Assembly (NCBI GenBank): GCA_963764685.1
Contig: CAVXTT010000022.1
Span: 1-64,000 of the forward strand
From: CAVXTT01 sp963764685
GTDB lineage: Bacteria > Bacteroidota > Ignavibacteria > Ignavibacteriales > Ignavibacteriaceae
Length of the DNA stretch: 64,000 bases
Direction of reading: 5' to 3'
Shown here: piece by piece, positions 7,595 through 17,279 of the stretch
Layout of the letters: the number at the start of each line of letters is the position of its first letter
Numbering within the stretch: position 1 is the stretch's first letter
The notes under the pieces: generated by a model
Told to the model about the DNA's origin: nothing
Database searches by the model: none
What the model saw: only the letters and a program-made list of their open reading frames with translations
Program-made: the position numbers and the translations under genes

Positions 7595-8015
7595 ATGGAA
7601 ACAGCAAACGTAAAAAGCATTCGTTCTGATTACCAGGGTTCCGTACACACGTCAAATGTAAAGGTTAATATTAGTACAGAATATTCTGTTGGTTCTCTAC
7701 ATAGTAATTCCAATTGCCGCGGGCGCCGATAAATTCCTGAATATCTTAACACAATGGACAAACTATCTTAATCCCCTGATACCTCGTTTAACAGGTATAT
7801 CAGCCGGCTTATTTATAAATATTGTGGGAATTATTGAAATTGCTGCAGGAGTAATTGTTTTATTGAATCACAGAATTGGTGCTTATATAGTATCAATATG
7901 GCTTGCGGCAATTGCGCTGCAGTTGATCATCGGCGGAATATATCTGGATGTAGCCGTCCGGGATCTGGCAATGGCAGCAGGTGCTTTTTGTCTCGGACTT
8001 CTTAGTGATAAATGA
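7595..8015 (+). CDS. DoxX-like small membrane protein (one frameshift)
   Basis: The conserved part (frame open from 7662) reads RLILVQNILLVLYIVIPIAAGADKFLN, then GIIEIAAGVIVLLNHRIGAY and YLDVAVRDLAMAAGAF. That is a four-helix DoxX-like integral membrane protein of about 135 residues. A good ribosome site (AAAGGAAG) and ATG at 7595 begin an ORF in another frame (METANVKSIRSDY...) that runs into a stop at 7730. A one-base indel at about 7659-7664 restores one gene of normal length. Role unknown; such proteins often associate with redox or stress functions. Confidence 0.75.
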
Positions 8016-8111
8016 TCTTCTGAGGTCTTTATGCGGCTAAATATTCTTTATAGCATTTACAAAGGACAGCACACTTTGGAATTCTTATTCAGGCATCCTC
8101 CAATAATTAAA

Positions 8112-8137
8112 GGAGCGGCCCTGTTGGGAGCCGCTCC
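8112..8137 (-). terminator. Hairpin terminator after the M36 peptidase gene
   Basis: A perfect 8-bp GC-rich stem (8112-8119/8130-8137) with a 10-base loop. Reading on the minus strand it is followed by TTTAATTATT. It lies 50 bases past the stop of the gene ending at 8186. Confidence 0.7.
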
Positions 8138-8185
8138 AACCAAAATAAAATAAGAACCAAGAACTAAAACCAAGAACCAATCAAA

Positions 8186-9292
8186 CTATTTGAGAAGCAT
8201 CATCTTCTTTGTTGATACAAACTTCCCGGTAACTATTTTGTAAATGTACAATCCGGAGGCAAGATCAGAAGCGTTCCAGCTGTATTTATAGGTACCTGCC
8301 TGAAGTGCTGTATTGACAAGCTCTGCTACCTTTTCTCCCAGTGAACTATAGATAATCAGCTTTACATTCTGAACATCTTCAGGTATGCTGAACTGTATCG
8401 TGGTGCTCGGATTGAACGGGTTAGGATAATTCTGCTCGAGTGCATATACCGAAGGTATAACATTCTCTGAAACCATCAGTTTGCTTACTGACGTATTCAA
8501 AGTAATTTCTTCTCCGGCTTTCAGTCTTGCGATCTCCTTACCCGTTTCATCTGAAAGTATTATGCTAACTCCTTCAGCCTTTAGGTTAAGAGGATATTGT
8601 ACTCCTGTCATCTCAATGCCCTGCTGAGTATTTAAGTTCTCTGCAAATCTTTGGGTTGAGTAACGGACATCGAACATTCCCTGGGGAGGATAAGGAGGAA
8701 GATCAAATTGGGCAAGATCAGCTTTACCCTTAACTGCATAAAGAGTATAACTGTTTTGTTTGTTATCGGTAATGGTAATTTTACCGAAGTCTTCTGTTAA
8801 CGGCACTACGGCAGTCTTTGCAGTTCCTCCGCTAGGAATATTAATAGCTCCTGCACCTGTTAGTTTTACCCAATACCCATAACCGGGGTTAAGAGTTGCA
8901 GCTACAACATAACCGCCTGTATATTCGTAAACTGATCCGGAAATAAGTCCCGGCGGAGTTGTTGTCAGCCCGGATGCCGGAACCGATTGTTCATATCCGC
9001 CGAAGAGGTTCCATCCCGATGCTGCAGTAACAGCATTATGTGATACTATCTGAATTCCTCCTGTCGGCCATTCATCGCCGGTATTATATGTCCTTTCGCC
9101 TGAATGTTTCATCCAGTAACCTGTTCCGGGAACTGCAGCAGTAACCGGTTGATATCCCCCTTCAAATTTAAATACATCTGCTGAAGGATCCCTGTACGGC
9201 CACCAGGTATTTACATTCTGATCTGTCGGATGTAAACCGGGTGTTGAAACCAGATTCCACCCATTGGCTACATTTACTGTTAACTGGAATGT
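8186..9292 (-). repeat. Shared C-terminal cassette, copy 1
   Basis: About 370 codons homologous to 26250-27363, 33848-34958 and 42449-43567. The block has three parts. First, a duplicated GWNxVSxPG/GWNxFGGYEQ half-module with YNTGDEWPxGGI and PGYGYWVKLTG. Second, a domain with FGKITITD, PPQGMFDVRYS and IILSDETGKEIARL. Third, the T9SS sorting domain. Here it follows a peptidase and PKD domain. Confidence 0.85.
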
Positions 9293-10474
9293 ATTAACAG
9301 GATTAACATAAATTCCGTAAAGGCGGAAGTTATCAAGCACCCACCACCAGTCCCAGCCTGGCTGAACTGATCTCAACCTTACTTTAACATTTGCACTACC
9401 GGCGGCAAGTGAAGAAATATTGATTGTTTCGTGAGAATTCCGAATACTGGCCCCAACATGATCCCAGATCCCGACCCATGTTGTGCCCCCGTTAGTGCTT
9501 AATTCAACATGGGCTTCATCCTGCGCATCAAGAATCCTCCAATCATTATCGAATTCAATTTTTACAACTTCATATATCGAACAATCAAAAGTTTGTACTA
9601 TCGTGGCAGTAGAATTCATAGTTGATCCGCTCCCGCAATCATCCACATCGGCAGCCATTACGCCTCCTGAAGATGCAGCGGGGAGAGTATATGCATTCGG
9701 ATAAGCAGGAGTGTTGATCTCCCATCCGCAGGTTCCGCTCGTAGTTGTAATTGTCCACGCACTCAAAGTTCCTGAGAACGAGTCTGAGAACAATGTATCG
9801 ATAACCTGGTTTGGATCGGTAACATTAATGTAATCGGTCTTTGTCATAGATGCGTTATATGTTCCGTCGGAAACAGTAAGTTTTACACTGAATAATCCAA
9901 TGTTTGTGTATACCCAGGTTGGATTCTGAACAGTTGCATCAACAATGCCGTTATTATCAAAATCCCATTGCCAGGAAGTGATAGTGCTCTGGCCGGCTGA
10001 TTGATCTGTAAAGTGAACTGTCAAGGGTGCTGAGCCGCCGGTAATGTCGGCTGTAAAGTTACATTGTATTGGTCCTGTTACATACCCTCTTGCTGTAAAC
10101 ACAGAGTATATTGCCGAAAGATGACTTCCACCGTAAAGCGTTTGGTCGGCAGTGATAAATGCCTGCGCAGCATCGTCCTGCCCTGAGCTGCTGTTAGTCA
10201 TTGAGAGCGCCTCAAGAAAATTTCTGTCTGTAGGAGTTCTTCCTATCAGATCATAAATGGACATTAAAGATGATGCCCACATTTGACCGTCGGTGTGGAT
10301 AGTTCCTGTCAAACCTTCAGGATAATGTGCGGTATAATTTGTTATTCTGCCTGCCCAGAAAGGATTATGACCATCCCAAATAAATACCCAGTTGTATGCA
10401 GGATTTGCGGGGGTCCAGTACCCTTTGCTTCTTATATACGACGTAGTCCAGTAATCGCCGCTTCCTTCGCTCAA
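8186..10474 (-). CDS. C-terminal portion of the M36 peptidase (longest unbroken segment)
   Basis: 762 residues from the first methionine after the zinc motif. The open frame actually extends upstream to about 10690 and includes HELGH. It holds the end of the peptidase domain, the PKD domain, the GWNLVSTPG/GWNLFGGYEQ cassette and the sorting domain ending FVSTKKMMLLK. It is not an independent gene: it starts inside the catalytic domain. Confidence 0.7.
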   Translation of the reverse strand: MSEGSGDYWTTSYIRSKGYWTPANPAYNWVFIWDGHNPFWAGRITNYTAHYPEGLTGTIHTDGQMWASSLMSIYDLIGRTPTDRNFLEALSMTNSSSGQDDAAQAFITADQTLYGGSHLSAIYSVFTARGYVTGPIQCNFTADITGGSAPLTVHFTDQSAGQSTITSWQWDFDNNGIVDATVQNPTWVYTNIGLFSVKLTVSDGTYNASMTKTDYINVTDPNQVIDTLFSDSFSGTLSAWTITTTSGTCGWEINTPAYPNAYTLPAASSGGVMAADVDDCGSGSTMNSTATIVQTFDCSIYEVVKIEFDNDWRILDAQDEAHVELSTNGGTTWVGIWDHVGASIRNSHETINISSLAAGSANVKVRLRSVQPGWDWWWVLDNFRLYGIYVNPVNTFQLTVNVANGWNLVSTPGLHPTDQNVNTWWPYRDPSADVFKFEGGYQPVTAAVPGTGYWMKHSGERTYNTGDEWPTGGIQIVSHNAVTAASGWNLFGGYEQSVPASGLTTTPPGLISGSVYEYTGGYVVAATLNPGYGYWVKLTGAGAINIPSGGTAKTAVVPLTEDFGKITITDNKQNSYTLYAVKGKADLAQFDLPPYPPQGMFDVRYSTQRFAENLNTQQGIEMTGVQYPLNLKAEGVSIILSDETGKEIARLKAGEEITLNTSVSKLMVSENVIPSVYALEQNYPNPFNPSTTIQFSIPEDVQNVKLIIYSSLGEKVAELVNTALQAGTYKYSWNASDLASGLYIYKIVTGKFVSTKKMMLLK

Positions 10475-11760
10475 TCCTTCAACCTGTGAAAGACTGCCGC
10501 TGGTTAGCCAGTCGTGAATTCCGTGACCCAGTTCGTGGAGAACAACACCAAGGTCTTCGGCATCATCAACTCCACCGTCGCCGTATGCAATACTCCCGGT
10601 ACCTGGCAGATAGTGTGAATTATCATCACCGCTTAAACCGTGGGGATCGAACTTTACTCCACCAGTATACTGGAAGGGATAAGTGTAAAACCCAATGAGT
10701 CATTTATCCAACGCATTGAGTTGTCGATATGAAAGAAAACATTAACAGCTTCAAAGTTGTCACTGAATCTGGTGAAGGAGAAATCGCTTGTCGGATTTGT
10801 ATGGAGTCCCGTGTATGGAGATTCAAAATCTGTTATCTCTGCCCAGGGACCTTTTAATGTATAGACACTGCCGTTAAAAGTGATATCGTGCAATGTTCTA
10901 ACTCACGATGAGCTGTTAAGGAATCTGAATCGGCATCGTTATTATCAACAAATCCGGTAGTACCGTAAGTTGCTCTTGCGTGAGTGAGCGGATCGGGATC
11001 AAACACATAACCGCTGCCATCGACCAGGAGAGGATTTTTATCATCCGGATTGTAGTAACAGGCTTTATCTTCAACCCTGAATATTTCACCTGTCTGTGCA
11101 TCGACCATAACTTCCCATTGTCCGAAAAGTTCCTCTGCGGGTATTACTGTTACAACCTGTGCTAACCTGAAAGTACCCTTATTATAGTATACTCCCGTTT
11201 CAGTTTTTTCAAAGGCACTACGACTTCTCAGACCTAAATAATTTTTTGCAGATGCTAATGCCTGGGAGGTACTGATGTTCACAGTCTGCAGATCAGGCTC
11301 CTGCTTTGCGGCGTACTGAACTCTTGGAGCCGTTCATGACAAATACAACCCGGTTGCTCCTGCTTATTGTAACATTTATGCCTGAATTGAGGACAGGATA
11401 ATCACCAATGTATTGAATAAAATGTACGTGATATCCGCCGGGAGTTACTGTGGTGGTTATATATCTGAGTTCGGATAAATTCTTGCTCAGTTGGAACAGC
11501 AGGTTATTATCCGAAAGATACTGTCTTGCCATTTTCTCGGGAGTATCAGCTTTGACCAGGTATTCCGGTCTGTAGACTGCAACAGGTATACCCGTTACCT
11601 GGTTTATTTTCATATTATTCAGCAGCTGACTCGCTTCAGTTACATCAGGAAGCCGCTGCAGTGAATTATTCTGTTTGGGTTTTTGAGCATTTGAAGTATT
11701 AAATGTAAAAAGTACAAGAAGAAAGAGAATATAGTTTCGGAAGATAAAATTAAATTTCAT
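8186..11760 (-). CDS. Secreted M36 (fungalysin-type) metallopeptidase with PKD and T9SS domains, frameshifted
   Basis: One gene of about 1,190 codons, read through three single-base frameshifts at about 11300, 10895 and 10690. In order: signal peptide (11760 onward), an FTP propeptide (in 11293-11760), a PepSY-like propeptide part (10854-11282), then the M36 catalytic domain. The zinc site HELGHGIHDWL is encoded at about 10505-10537 in frame with the long C-terminal ORF. The third ligand lies in GLSEGSGDY. After it come a PKD domain (WQWDFDNNG), a jelly-roll-like domain, the shared 1.1-kb cassette (8186-9292) and a T9SS type A sorting domain (NYPNPFNPSTTI). The product is an exported protease. 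The three breaks may be sequencing errors or real inactivation. Confidence 0.88.
10854..11282 (-). CDS. Propeptide (PepSY-like) fragment of the M36 peptidase gene
   Basis: A 142-residue fragment whose LAQVVTVIPAEELFGQWEVMVDAQTGEIFRVED is typical of PepSY/FTP-associated propeptides. The last ~15 residues are out of frame. It joins 11293-11760 (signal peptide and FTP) upstream by a one-base shift near 11300. Confidence 0.6.
   Translation of the reverse strand: MNISTSQALASAKNYLGLRSRSAFEKTETGVYYNKGTFRLAQVVTVIPAEELFGQWEVMVDAQTGEIFRVEDKACYYNPDDKNPLLVDGSGYVFDPDPLTHARATYGTTGFVDNNDADSDSLTAHRELEHCTISLLTAVSIH
11293..11760 (-). CDS. Signal peptide and FTP propeptide fragment of the M36 peptidase gene
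   Basis: 155 residues beginning with a cleavable signal ending NTSNAQ at about residue 25. Then an FTP domain: ARQYLSDNNLLFQLSKNLSELR and HVHFIQYIGDYPVLNSGINVTI. True start of the peptidase gene. The final residues (SSVRRKAGA) result from the frameshift. Confidence 0.65.
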   Translation of the reverse strand: MKFNFIFRNYILFLLVLFTFNTSNAQKPKQNNSLQRLPDVTEASQLLNNMKINQVTGIPVAVYRPEYLVKADTPEKMARQYLSDNNLLFQLSKNLSELRYITTTVTPGGYHVHFIQYIGDYPVLNSGINVTISRSNRVVFVMNGSKSSVRRKAGA

Positions 11761-12268
11761 TTCCGCCCTCCGTTTAGGTTAATTGTGAAATCGGGATGTT
11801 TACTTAACAAAAAAAAATAATGACTTAAACTTATTCATTATTTATGACAAATAAATTGGGAAAAATTAAGAATGTTTAAAGTTATTTGTGAGGATGGAAA
11901 CATCCGGTTAATGAAAATAAATGTGGATAAATTATTCGAATGTTGATTACACTGAAATACACAGTATCAAAATTATTGAACTTTTGTATCCAACCTCCGG
12001 TGAAACTTCGATAAACTATAGTAAAAGCTCCGATATACTTATATAAATATATAAAGGTATAACGGTACTTCCTTACTGTTTCAACTCACTTGAAAAGCAA
12101 TACTATAGAAATGCATTAAGTATTCACTGTTGAAATTATTGTTCCCAGGCTAAATCGAAAATATTGGCATTGCAATGATTCAGCTCAGTTTGTATGACCA
12201 TCAGGGAAATATTCTGAGGTCCCGGAAATTGCTAAAATTGCAGTCTAGAAGGAGAGATAAGTAAAAAT
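11761..12268. other. 508-base intergenic region
   Basis: AT-rich sequence between two same-strand secreted-hydrolase genes. There is no convincing ORF or hairpin terminator. It presumably contains the promoter of the peptidase gene near 11770-11900, but no site can be singled out. Confidence 0.5.
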
Positions 12269-13411
12269 CTATTTTAAGAGGATCATCTTTTTTGTTGAGA
12301 CAAACTTATCCGTTACGAGCTGATATATATAGATTCCACTTGGAAACTCTGCAGCATCCCAGCTGTATTTATATATTCCCCTCTTAAGTCCTGTATTAAC
12401 AAGCTCTGCGGTTTTCTCTCCCAATGCATTATAAATCATCAACTTTACATTATGAGCATCCCCGGGAAGGTTGATCTGGATTGTAGTAGCCGGATTAAAA
12501 GGATTCGGGTAGTTTTGTAACAAATCTAACTCAATCGGCAGAGTGTTATTATTTTCTGAAATACCGGTAGTTGAACCTCCTGCATTAATCCACTCCGTAT
12601 ATATAACACAAGCTATCCTGTAAGATGCTTTTCGGAATAAATCAATCGTAAAGTTTTCAGCAATTTCCCAGAATTTATTGAAATAGGTACTGCTGTTATG
12701 GTTACCTGAATACGCTTCTGCTGCTGAATCGGCATATAAAACCGAGTCAACATATTGGTAATTGTCATAGATCATATTGAAAACAAAATCAGATAAATTT
12801 TCTATGTACCGGAGACTATCGCCGTTATAAATTATCTGATTCTGAAAATTGTTAATTAAATTAGATTCATAACGGGAATGAACCCCTGTTTGTCCTGTAT
12901 ACTGTCCGTTGTAATTCCTGGTTATATGCAGCGGCATATGTGAATCGGCGATATAATGACCAAGATCTGCAGACAGCAGCATAGCCTTATGCATATCGTT
13001 ATCTTCAAAAGCTGCCTGGATTGAGTCAGCAGTTATCAAAATTGCCCACGGAAGAATTCCCTGGTCCATCACAAATGAATAACCATGTATTGCGACTAAG
13101 GAATCAAAGTTTTGGGGTATAGTACCTGTTTCGATAAATTCTGGGTAATTATCGATATCAATATAATGTTTTGGAGCCTCATCGGGATCCCAGGATTTTC
13201 TATCATCTGCATCCGAAGCGTGAGCTTCAAGGGAATCAGCCCAGGTATCAAAGAATTCCAATTGGGGGAAAGCAGATAGAATCGTGTTATAATTTATTAT
13301 TCTGTGACCGACATATCCCCACCCCGTTAAGAGAAAAGCCGATATTAAAATTATGGGAAGTAAAAACCCCCTCTTGAATAATCTTTTAGTCTTGTCTGTA
13401 ATTAATAACAT
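12269..13411 (-). CDS. T9SS-exported S1/P1-type zinc nuclease (phospholipase C-like fold)
   Basis: 380 residues, intact. The signal peptide ends just before WGYVGH, placing Trp and His6 as in P1 nuclease. The other zinc ligands follow in order: Asp in DADDRK, His in APKHYID, and the GHYIADSHMPLH block (H-x3-D-x5-H). The last site reads GVHSRYE, with Glu where P1 has Asp. Predicted trinuclear-zinc, single-strand nuclease or phosphodiesterase acting outside the cell. The last ~85 residues are a T9SS sorting domain (NYPNPFNPATTI ... STKKMILLK) without the large shared cassette. Confidence 0.88.
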   Translation of the reverse strand: MLLITDKTKRLFKRGFLLPIILISAFLLTGWGYVGHRIINYNTILSAFPQLEFFDTWADSLEAHASDADDRKSWDPDEAPKHYIDIDNYPEFIETGTIPQNFDSLVAIHGYSFVMDQGILPWAILITADSIQAAFEDNDMHKAMLLSADLGHYIADSHMPLHITRNYNGQYTGQTGVHSRYESNLINNFQNQIIYNGDSLRYIENLSDFVFNMIYDNYQYVDSVLYADSAAEAYSGNHNSSTYFNKFWEIAENFTIDLFRKASYRIACVIYTEWINAGGSTTGISENNNTLPIELDLLQNYPNPFNPATTIQINLPGDAHNVKLMIYNALGEKTAELVNTGLKRGIYKYSWDAAEFPSGIYIYQLVTDKFVSTKKMILLK

Positions 13412-13574
13412 CTATAATCCGGTTTAATATATTTAGTACACTCTCAAACATAAATAAATGTAAAACAAAACTGTTAAATAATTTGAGGAAAGATAAGTAA
13501 CTAAGTCACTAATTCCTCACTAATCATCTTCAACTAAACTAAAATTTTAGTAATTTTAAGTATTCGGAGGTTTT

Positions 13575-14039
13575 ATGAAAGCACTTTCCCGTCTTAAAAA
13601 TCTGTTTATAATATATTTTATTATAAAAACAGCGATTGATATTTACCTTATTACAGAAAACAAGGATGTATTCGATGACCTTGGTAAGTATGGACTTACT
13701 GACATTCCGCTGAAAGCCGATCTGATGTTAATCATTATTATTGCGGTTAACGTACTTCTCTTCGTGATAGGGATGTGGCTGTTTAACAATCTTGAAAGTA
13801 AAAAGGAGTGGGCGAGGGTAATACTAATTATAATCGGCTGGTTAGCAGTACTCGATTTCATCGCAGGTTTACTGTTGAGTTCACAGAATCTTGAAGCCTT
13901 AAAAGAACTTAGACTCTCAATTGACTGGGAAAAACTTTTACTGATAGATAATATATCGGGTCTGTTTTCATTTATCTATTGGGTTTTCCTGATCTCTACG
14001 CTGCAGTTTAATATGAAAGTAAGAGAGATGTTTGAGTAA
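13575..14039 (+). CDS. Hypothetical four-helix membrane protein
   Basis: 154 residues with about four hydrophobic helices: LFIIYFIIKTAIDIYLI; LMLIIIIAVNVLLFVIGMWLF; VILIIIGWLAVLDFIAGLLL; LFSFIYWVFLISTL. A CGGAGG site sits right before the ATG. No family recognised. It faces the desaturase gene convergently. Confidence 0.7.
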   Translation: MKALSRLKNLFIIYFIIKTAIDIYLITENKDVFDDLGKYGLTDIPLKADLMLIIIIAVNVLLFVIGMWLFNNLESKKEWARVILIIIGWLAVLDFIAGLLLSSQNLEALKELRLSIDWEKLLLIDNISGLFSFIYWVFLISTLQFNMKVREMFE

Positions 14040-14064
14040 TAAAGCGGTGATCAAAAAGATACAC

Positions 14065-15050
14065 CTATCCGGTTATCCATTTAAACTTATAATTCAGCTC
14101 CGGGATCTTCATCCGTTCAATAACTTTTGTAAGTCTGGCGGGTAATGCGAGGAGATATTCACTGGCTTTTTCGGCAGCTTCATTGAGGTTCTTAATGTTT
14201 TCGATATCCCACTTGTTGATCAGCGAGGACAGGATATCCACATAATCTTTAGCCGTGTATACTTCAAGCCTTTGAGCGGCATCTGTAAAGTGTCCGAATG
14301 TCTTACCGATCTCCACACCTGTCTCTCTCAGAAAATGTGCAGGCATTATAATTTTTTTCTTCATCATTTCAGCAAATGCGATTATCATCCTGGAAGGATC
14401 GATCTCTAAAATTTTTGAAACAAACGACATATAGGCTTTTGCATGGCGCTGTTCGTCCGCAGCTACAAGGCCGCATATTTTCGCCAGGAAAGCATCTCCC
14501 TGGTTTTTTGCCAGCGTCCCTACCCGTCTGTGGGAAATATTTGTTGCAAGTTCCTGAAAACTGGTATAGACAAAGCTGTTGTAAGGATCGCTCCCGGTCT
14601 TGATGTCAAATCCGTCTGCAATAAGATATTGTGTGGAGACCTCCATTTCTCTCATATTCACCCTGCCAGAGAGATACAGATATTTATTCAAAAGATCACC
14701 GTGCCGGTTCTCTTCAGCGGTCCAGCCGCGTATCCATTTCCCCCAATTGCCGAAATAATTTAATTCTTTCATTCCATCAACAGTTATACAAGCCACGATT
14801 CATATGTAGGAAGTGCTTCTTCCGTAATTGTATCCCCCACCAGCACAGCGATCAGCTCATAAGATAACCCTTCGGCCGAACTCTGCAGGTCTCTTACTTC
14901 TTCGTAAAAATTTTCTTTACCTGAATCGGGTAAAATATCTCCCGGCTGCCAGGACTCTTCAATATTTCTTAATAGAGTCTGGACAATTTCTCCGACATGT
15001 CCTTCGAGATGTTTTATCACTTCAATTACTGATAATTCAGAAAATTTCAT
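14065..15050 (-). CDS. Acyl-ACP desaturase (ferritin-like di-iron), one frameshift
   Basis: Two overlapping pieces (14784-15050 and 14065-14796) make one full-length PF03405-type desaturase of about 327 residues. The N-terminal piece ends LPTYESWL. The C-terminal piece resumes TVDGMKELNYFGNWGKWIRGWTAEENRHGDLL. The two di-iron E-x-x-H motifs are present (EENRHGD and DEQRHAK). The break is a single-base indel at about 14790-14798. Such a conserved lipid-metabolism enzyme is unlikely to be decaying here, so an assembly error is favoured. Start taken at MKFSELSV (15050) rather than the upstream ATG. It introduces double bonds into acyl-ACP chains, needing a ferredoxin-like donor. Confidence 0.87.
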
Positions 15051-15180
15051 AATGGCTTTTGGGTTATGATGGATAATTAAAATAAACAAAAAATCTTTAA
15101 AATTATTTAGCTGATTTAATGGATAAATTTATACCCTGTGAACCTGAGGGCATTGTAAAGGGCAAATTCCTGTATTATAT

Positions 15181-15510
15181 AAGGAACGCTCAGTGAGCGT
15201 TCCTTACACAATACAGGAATCTGCCATTCGAAGGACAGGTCAACTTCGCAATATCAGCGAATTATTTATCCAGGGTTGACCTGTCCGTACTCAAGTTGTC
15301 TTTTTTTATTAATTGCCCGATTAATGTAAATATTTAAAGACAAGAAAAATTTTGTAGGGATAGGTGGCGCTATTGCGGATAATTAGGTTGTAGTTGCGAA
15401 CGCCACCTGTCCTTTCATTGATCAGAGCAGAGTGCCATCAGGGAGTGCCCAAAGCAGAATACCATTCAGAGGGAGTGCCCATGCGGAACGCTCACTGAGC
15501 GTTCCTTACA
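15181..15510. repeat. Nested-palindrome intergenic repeat, copy 2 (complete)
   Basis: This copy is bounded on both sides by near-identical 21-bp palindromes (15183-15203 and 15485-15505). Inside are the 12-bp pair 15233-15244/15275-15286 and the pair 15358-15369/15401-15412 (one mismatch). Their start-to-start distances, 42 and 43 bases, equal those of copy 1. Between 15440 and 15495 a gggagtgccca word is repeated. No coding potential. Confidence 0.85.
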
Positions 15511-15522
15511 TTTTGCGTTTTG

Positions 15523-15560
15523 CACCATCGTACCATCGAACTATCGTACCATCGAACTTT
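15523..15560. repeat. Short tandem repeat (16-bp period)
   Basis: The 14-base word cgtaccatcgaact occurs at 15529-15542 and again at 15545-15558. A partial accatcg precedes it. Confidence 0.6.
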
Positions 15561-16017
15561 TTATAAAAGCCACTTCATTAACACTTCGTTAACACCTGGT
15601 TCTAGACGGCTTGTAAACAGCTTGCTCAAGTCTTATAAAGCCCTTGGAGCTGTCTGTTTTAAGCCAGCAGCATGCTCTTTACAAAGCTTTAGCAAGACTT
15701 GAATTATATATCTGTAGCGATTTGTTACTATGGTGTTAATAAAATGTTTGTAAAAAGTTCAATTTTGGAACAAATTAGCCTTTAATTGGCCATATAAATG
15801 CCAATACATCCTATATAACTATAGCCTGAGTCATACACAAAGCTTACGGCCACAACCTGGAATTTCCGTATTTGGGTAAGATTTGGGTAACATCAGAATA
15901 CGATTGTGTAAAAGTGGAAGGCCTTTATCTGGCCAATTTGAGGCAGGTTTCTGGAAGTGCTTGCTCGCCGGAGAAGGGGAGGAATGGAGGAACGGAATTT
16001 ACTAGGTCACTAATCCA
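15559..16017. other. Intergenic region without recognised genes
   Basis: No convincing coding sequence. The only notable feature is a doubled gatttgggtaa-like word near 15870-15892 (atttgggtaagatttgggtaac). Confidence 0.4.
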
Positions 16018-16356
16018 CTAATTTTCTGCTTTCTTTTCGAAATAATTTCCGAACTCTTTATACCTGATATAGGACTCGACAAGCGCTGTTAGCTTACTTT
16101 TAAATTCCTCTTCCGCTGTCGCATTAAATCCCTTAATAATATACTGCTGAAAATGAAGTTCCTCTGAATCTTCGATATTCACTCCCTGGAAGTCAACGCT
16201 CGGCTTTATCTTAAGACCCTGTTCTACACCTTTACAGGAACTTATCATATTCAAAAAACCATCCGTTTCAGTACTGTTCAAAGGAATTTCAGCTGAGAGG
16301 GTTAAGCGGACTTTAAAATTATCACGGTAAATATTTTTCTTCACAATGTATTTCAC
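16018..16356 (-). CDS. Hypothetical protein, 112 aa
   Basis: Soluble, charged protein starting MKYIVKKNIYRDNFKVRLTL with a C-terminal helical segment (EEFKSKLTALVESYIRYKEFGNYFEKK). No signal peptide or known domain recognised. Codon use and length are plausible for a real gene. Confidence 0.6.
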   Translation of the reverse strand: MKYIVKKNIYRDNFKVRLTLSAEIPLNSTETDGFLNMISSCKGVEQGLKIKPSVDFQGVNIEDSEELHFQQYIIKGFNATAEEEFKSKLTALVESYIRYKEFGNYFEKKAEN

Positions 16357-16743
16357 AGTCAGTTTCCTTTACATTTTGATGAATAATTAATTATATAAGT
16401 TCCGTCAGTTCAGCATAATGCCGAAATGACAAGAAGGAGGTATTAATTGTTTAAAGTGATCGGGAAAAGCATGAATTGAAAGCTTCTGTACCCGCCCGGG
16501 TACAAAGATAAACAAGTTAATTTAAAAAACATCGCCTGGAGATAGGACTGCAGGCTGCCGGAATTTCCGATATAGCTTTATTTCGTAACCATCCTGCAAT
16601 GTATTAATAAATTTTTTTCTGTTCCATTTTATAACATTCATTAAGAGTATCATAGGTGAAAAAATTGAATTTAGAGCGTGGCAGAGATTTTGCGTAAGTA
16701 ATTTAATGCTCAAATTTGAGATGCTTTTAATAAGGGAGGTTTT
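16357..16743. other. 387-base intergenic region with one hairpin
   Basis: A 7-bp perfect stem lies at 16487-16493/16498-16504 (tgtaccc/gggtaca) with a 4-base loop and no T tract. A minus-strand ORF at 16522-16713 has no family resemblance and is not called. Confidence 0.4.
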
Positions 16744-17013
16744 ATGTCTTTTTGGGAAGTGGTGCTTCTTGTTATTCTTGCCGTATTAGCGGGTGGACTC
16801 GCACAGGTGTTCTCCGGATTCTCAGTAATAGGATTTATTTTTTCTGTCTGTTTAGGCCTGGCAGGAGCTCTTGCGGGAGGATGGGCTGCCAGGGAGTTCG
16901 ATCTCCCGGAGGTAATTATCATCGGCGATATGAATTTTGTAATATGGCCGATAATCGGCGCAGTACTTTTCACTGCACTGTTTAGTGTACTTAATCCCCG
17001 TAAGGCTGACTGA
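16744..17013 (+). CDS. GlsB/YeaQ/YmgE-like small membrane protein
   Basis: 89 residues with three hydrophobic, Gly/Ala-rich helices (VVLLVILAVLAGGLAQVFSG; FIFSVCLGLAGALAGGWAA; FVIWPIIGAVLFTALFSVL). The layout resembles transglycosylase-associated/GlsB-type stress membrane proteins. An AGGGAGG site precedes the ATG. Function unknown; family assignment is by pattern only. Confidence 0.65.
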   Translation: MSFWEVVLLVILAVLAGGLAQVFSGFSVIGFIFSVCLGLAGALAGGWAAREFDLPEVIIIGDMNFVIWPIIGAVLFTALFSVLNPRKAD

Positions 17014-17279
17014 TATCTGCAGTTTATAAATCACAGGCCGAAGAGCATATTATCCGTTGCAACCTCAAATCTGGCAAATTATTTCTAAAGGGAGGAGCAA
17101 TAACTTAGATTTGGATCAGATGTTTGCAAAGAACCATTTATAGTCGAAATTCAATTCTGGGATTCAACAAAAAAACCTGTCAAGACCGGGTATATTAAAG
17201 GACTATCTTACATTTCTCTCTCCTTTTTATTAAGTTTAAGCACTTAAATACTACCCCCTACTAAGATTTAAAATTTCAA

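Noticed and set aside
15181..15510. CRISPR array or tandem tRNA-like structure
   Set aside because: Palindromes are few, differ in sequence and are not regularly spaced with unique spacers; no tRNA loops or cas genes.
16522..16713. Minus-strand 63-aa ORF
   Set aside because: No recognisable domain or ribosome site; composition unlike neighbouring genes; probably chance.
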